From: Polyangiaceae bacterium
GTDB taxonomy: Bacteria > Myxococcota_A > Polyangia > Polyangiales > Polyangiaceae
Assembly: GCA_015075635.1 (NCBI GenBank)
Contig: JABTUA010000003.1
Span: forward strand, 1,984,001-2,048,000
Reading direction: 5' to 3'
DNA length: 64,000 nt
In this document: one piece after another, positions 63,647-64,000 of the stretch
How the letters are laid out: every line of letters begins with the position of its first letter
Numbering within the stretch: the first letter of the stretch is position 1
The notes under the pieces: generated by a model
Told to the model about the DNA's origin: nothing
Seen by the model: the letters and a program-made list of their open reading frames with translations, nothing else
Databases searched by the model: none
Made by a program: the position numbers and the translations under genes

Positions 63647-64000
63647 GTGACCCGCTACGCCATGACGGTGGACGAGAAGCTGTGCGTGACCTGCAACGCC
63701 TGCGTCATCGCCTGCAAGAACGAGAACGACGTGCCGGAGGGCGCCGCCCGCTGCTGGACCGTCCAGGTCGAGCGCGGAACCTTTCCGCTCCTGTCCATCG
63801 AGACGCGCAGCGAGCGCTGCAACCACTGCGAGAACGCACCCTGCGTCACCGCCTGCCCGACCGGCGCCAGCCACTACGAGGAGGGCGGCATCGTCGTGGT
63901 CAACCCCGACAAGTGCGTCGGCTGCAAGGCCTGCATCGTCGCCTGCCCCTACGAGGTTCGCTACATGCACCCCGAGGGTTACGTGGACAAATGCACGTTC
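63647..64000 (+). CDS. Psr/Phs-type 4Fe-4S electron-transfer subunit (partial, cut by window)
   Basis: The frame starts with GTG at 63647 (ATG at 63662 is an alternative) after GGAAGGAGG and is open to the window edge, 118 codons. It contains CVTCNACVIACKNENDVPEG, CNHCENAPCVTACPTGASHY and CVGCKACIVACPYEVRYMHP, followed by a further Cys (KCTF). This is the four-cluster ferredoxin subunit that accepts electrons from the membrane and feeds the molybdoenzyme. The missing downstream gene is probably a NrfD-like membrane subunit. Confidence 0.93.
   Translation, partial: MTRYAMTVDEKLCVTCNACVIACKNENDVPEGAARCWTVQVERGTFPLLSIETRSERCNHCENAPCVTACPTGASHYEEGGIVVVNPDKCVGCKACIVACPYEVRYMHPEGYVDKCTF

Overview
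The window is GC-rich DNA from a myxobacterium-like organism, most likely a Polyangiales relative of Sorangium. The evidence is the dense set of secreted Cys-rich or Gly/Ala-rich lipoproteins, MYXO-CTERM sorting tails, an AgmX/PglI-type C-terminal domain, a Ser/Thr protein kinase paired with a sigma factor, FG-GAP and MopE repeat proteins, and very many antisense open frames caused by high GC3. I see no rRNA, tRNA or CRISPR array.

Layout. 1-3390: a left-truncated Omp85-type barrel, a TetR regulator coupled to a frameshifted gene, and a TetR-operator-controlled pair of small membrane proteins (DoxX-like, HdeD-like). 3391-7603: a scrap zone with gene tails, an MDR oxidoreductase, an IS110 transposase and a DUF559 endonuclease-fold gene. 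7639-16227: a sigma factor/kinase pair followed by seven exported proteins (Cys-rich lipoproteins, a Kelch propeller, a TPR protein, a somatomedin-B-like lipoprotein). 16228-20744: twin ArsA-family ATPases with a 723 bp near-identical partial duplication, a DUF433/DUF5615 toxin-antitoxin pair whose toxin is frameshifted, and a nucleotidyltransferase module. 20754-30633: MYXO-CTERM beta-helix protein, SIMPL lipoprotein, nucleotide cyclase, DUF2330/AgmX fusion, a second nucleotidyltransferase module, M28 peptidase, methionine gamma-lyase-type enzyme, SnoaL-like lipoprotein. 30732-42953: a lipoprotein resembling cytochrome cd1 but lacking the key d1 histidines, aconitase, an FG-GAP/MopE fusion, an epimerase, a two-protease fusion, and divergent dps/oxyR. 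43049-52104: barrel protein, multi-module Cys-rich lipoprotein, sdhCAB, a barrel gene broken by an in-frame TGA, and a lipoprotein with repeats. 52125-64000: ECF sigma operon, cytochrome c, methyltransferase, DUF3634, M20 peptidase, small lipoproteins, GST, beta-propeller lipoprotein, and the start of a Psr/Phs-type molybdoenzyme operon running off the right edge.

How the genes relate. Central metabolism is represented by aconitase and succinate dehydrogenase, and peroxide defence by OxyR/Dps. Most of the rest is cell-envelope and secreted proteins. The most unusual pattern is that two unrelated large exported proteins (24720-26909 and 35666-39001) both continue, in one reading frame, past a MYXO-CTERM-like tail into a second lipobox-type signal segment and a further domain. 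A second theme is decay and rearrangement around the ArsA pair: pieces of ArsA genes recur at 3.4, 7.5 and 16.6 kb.
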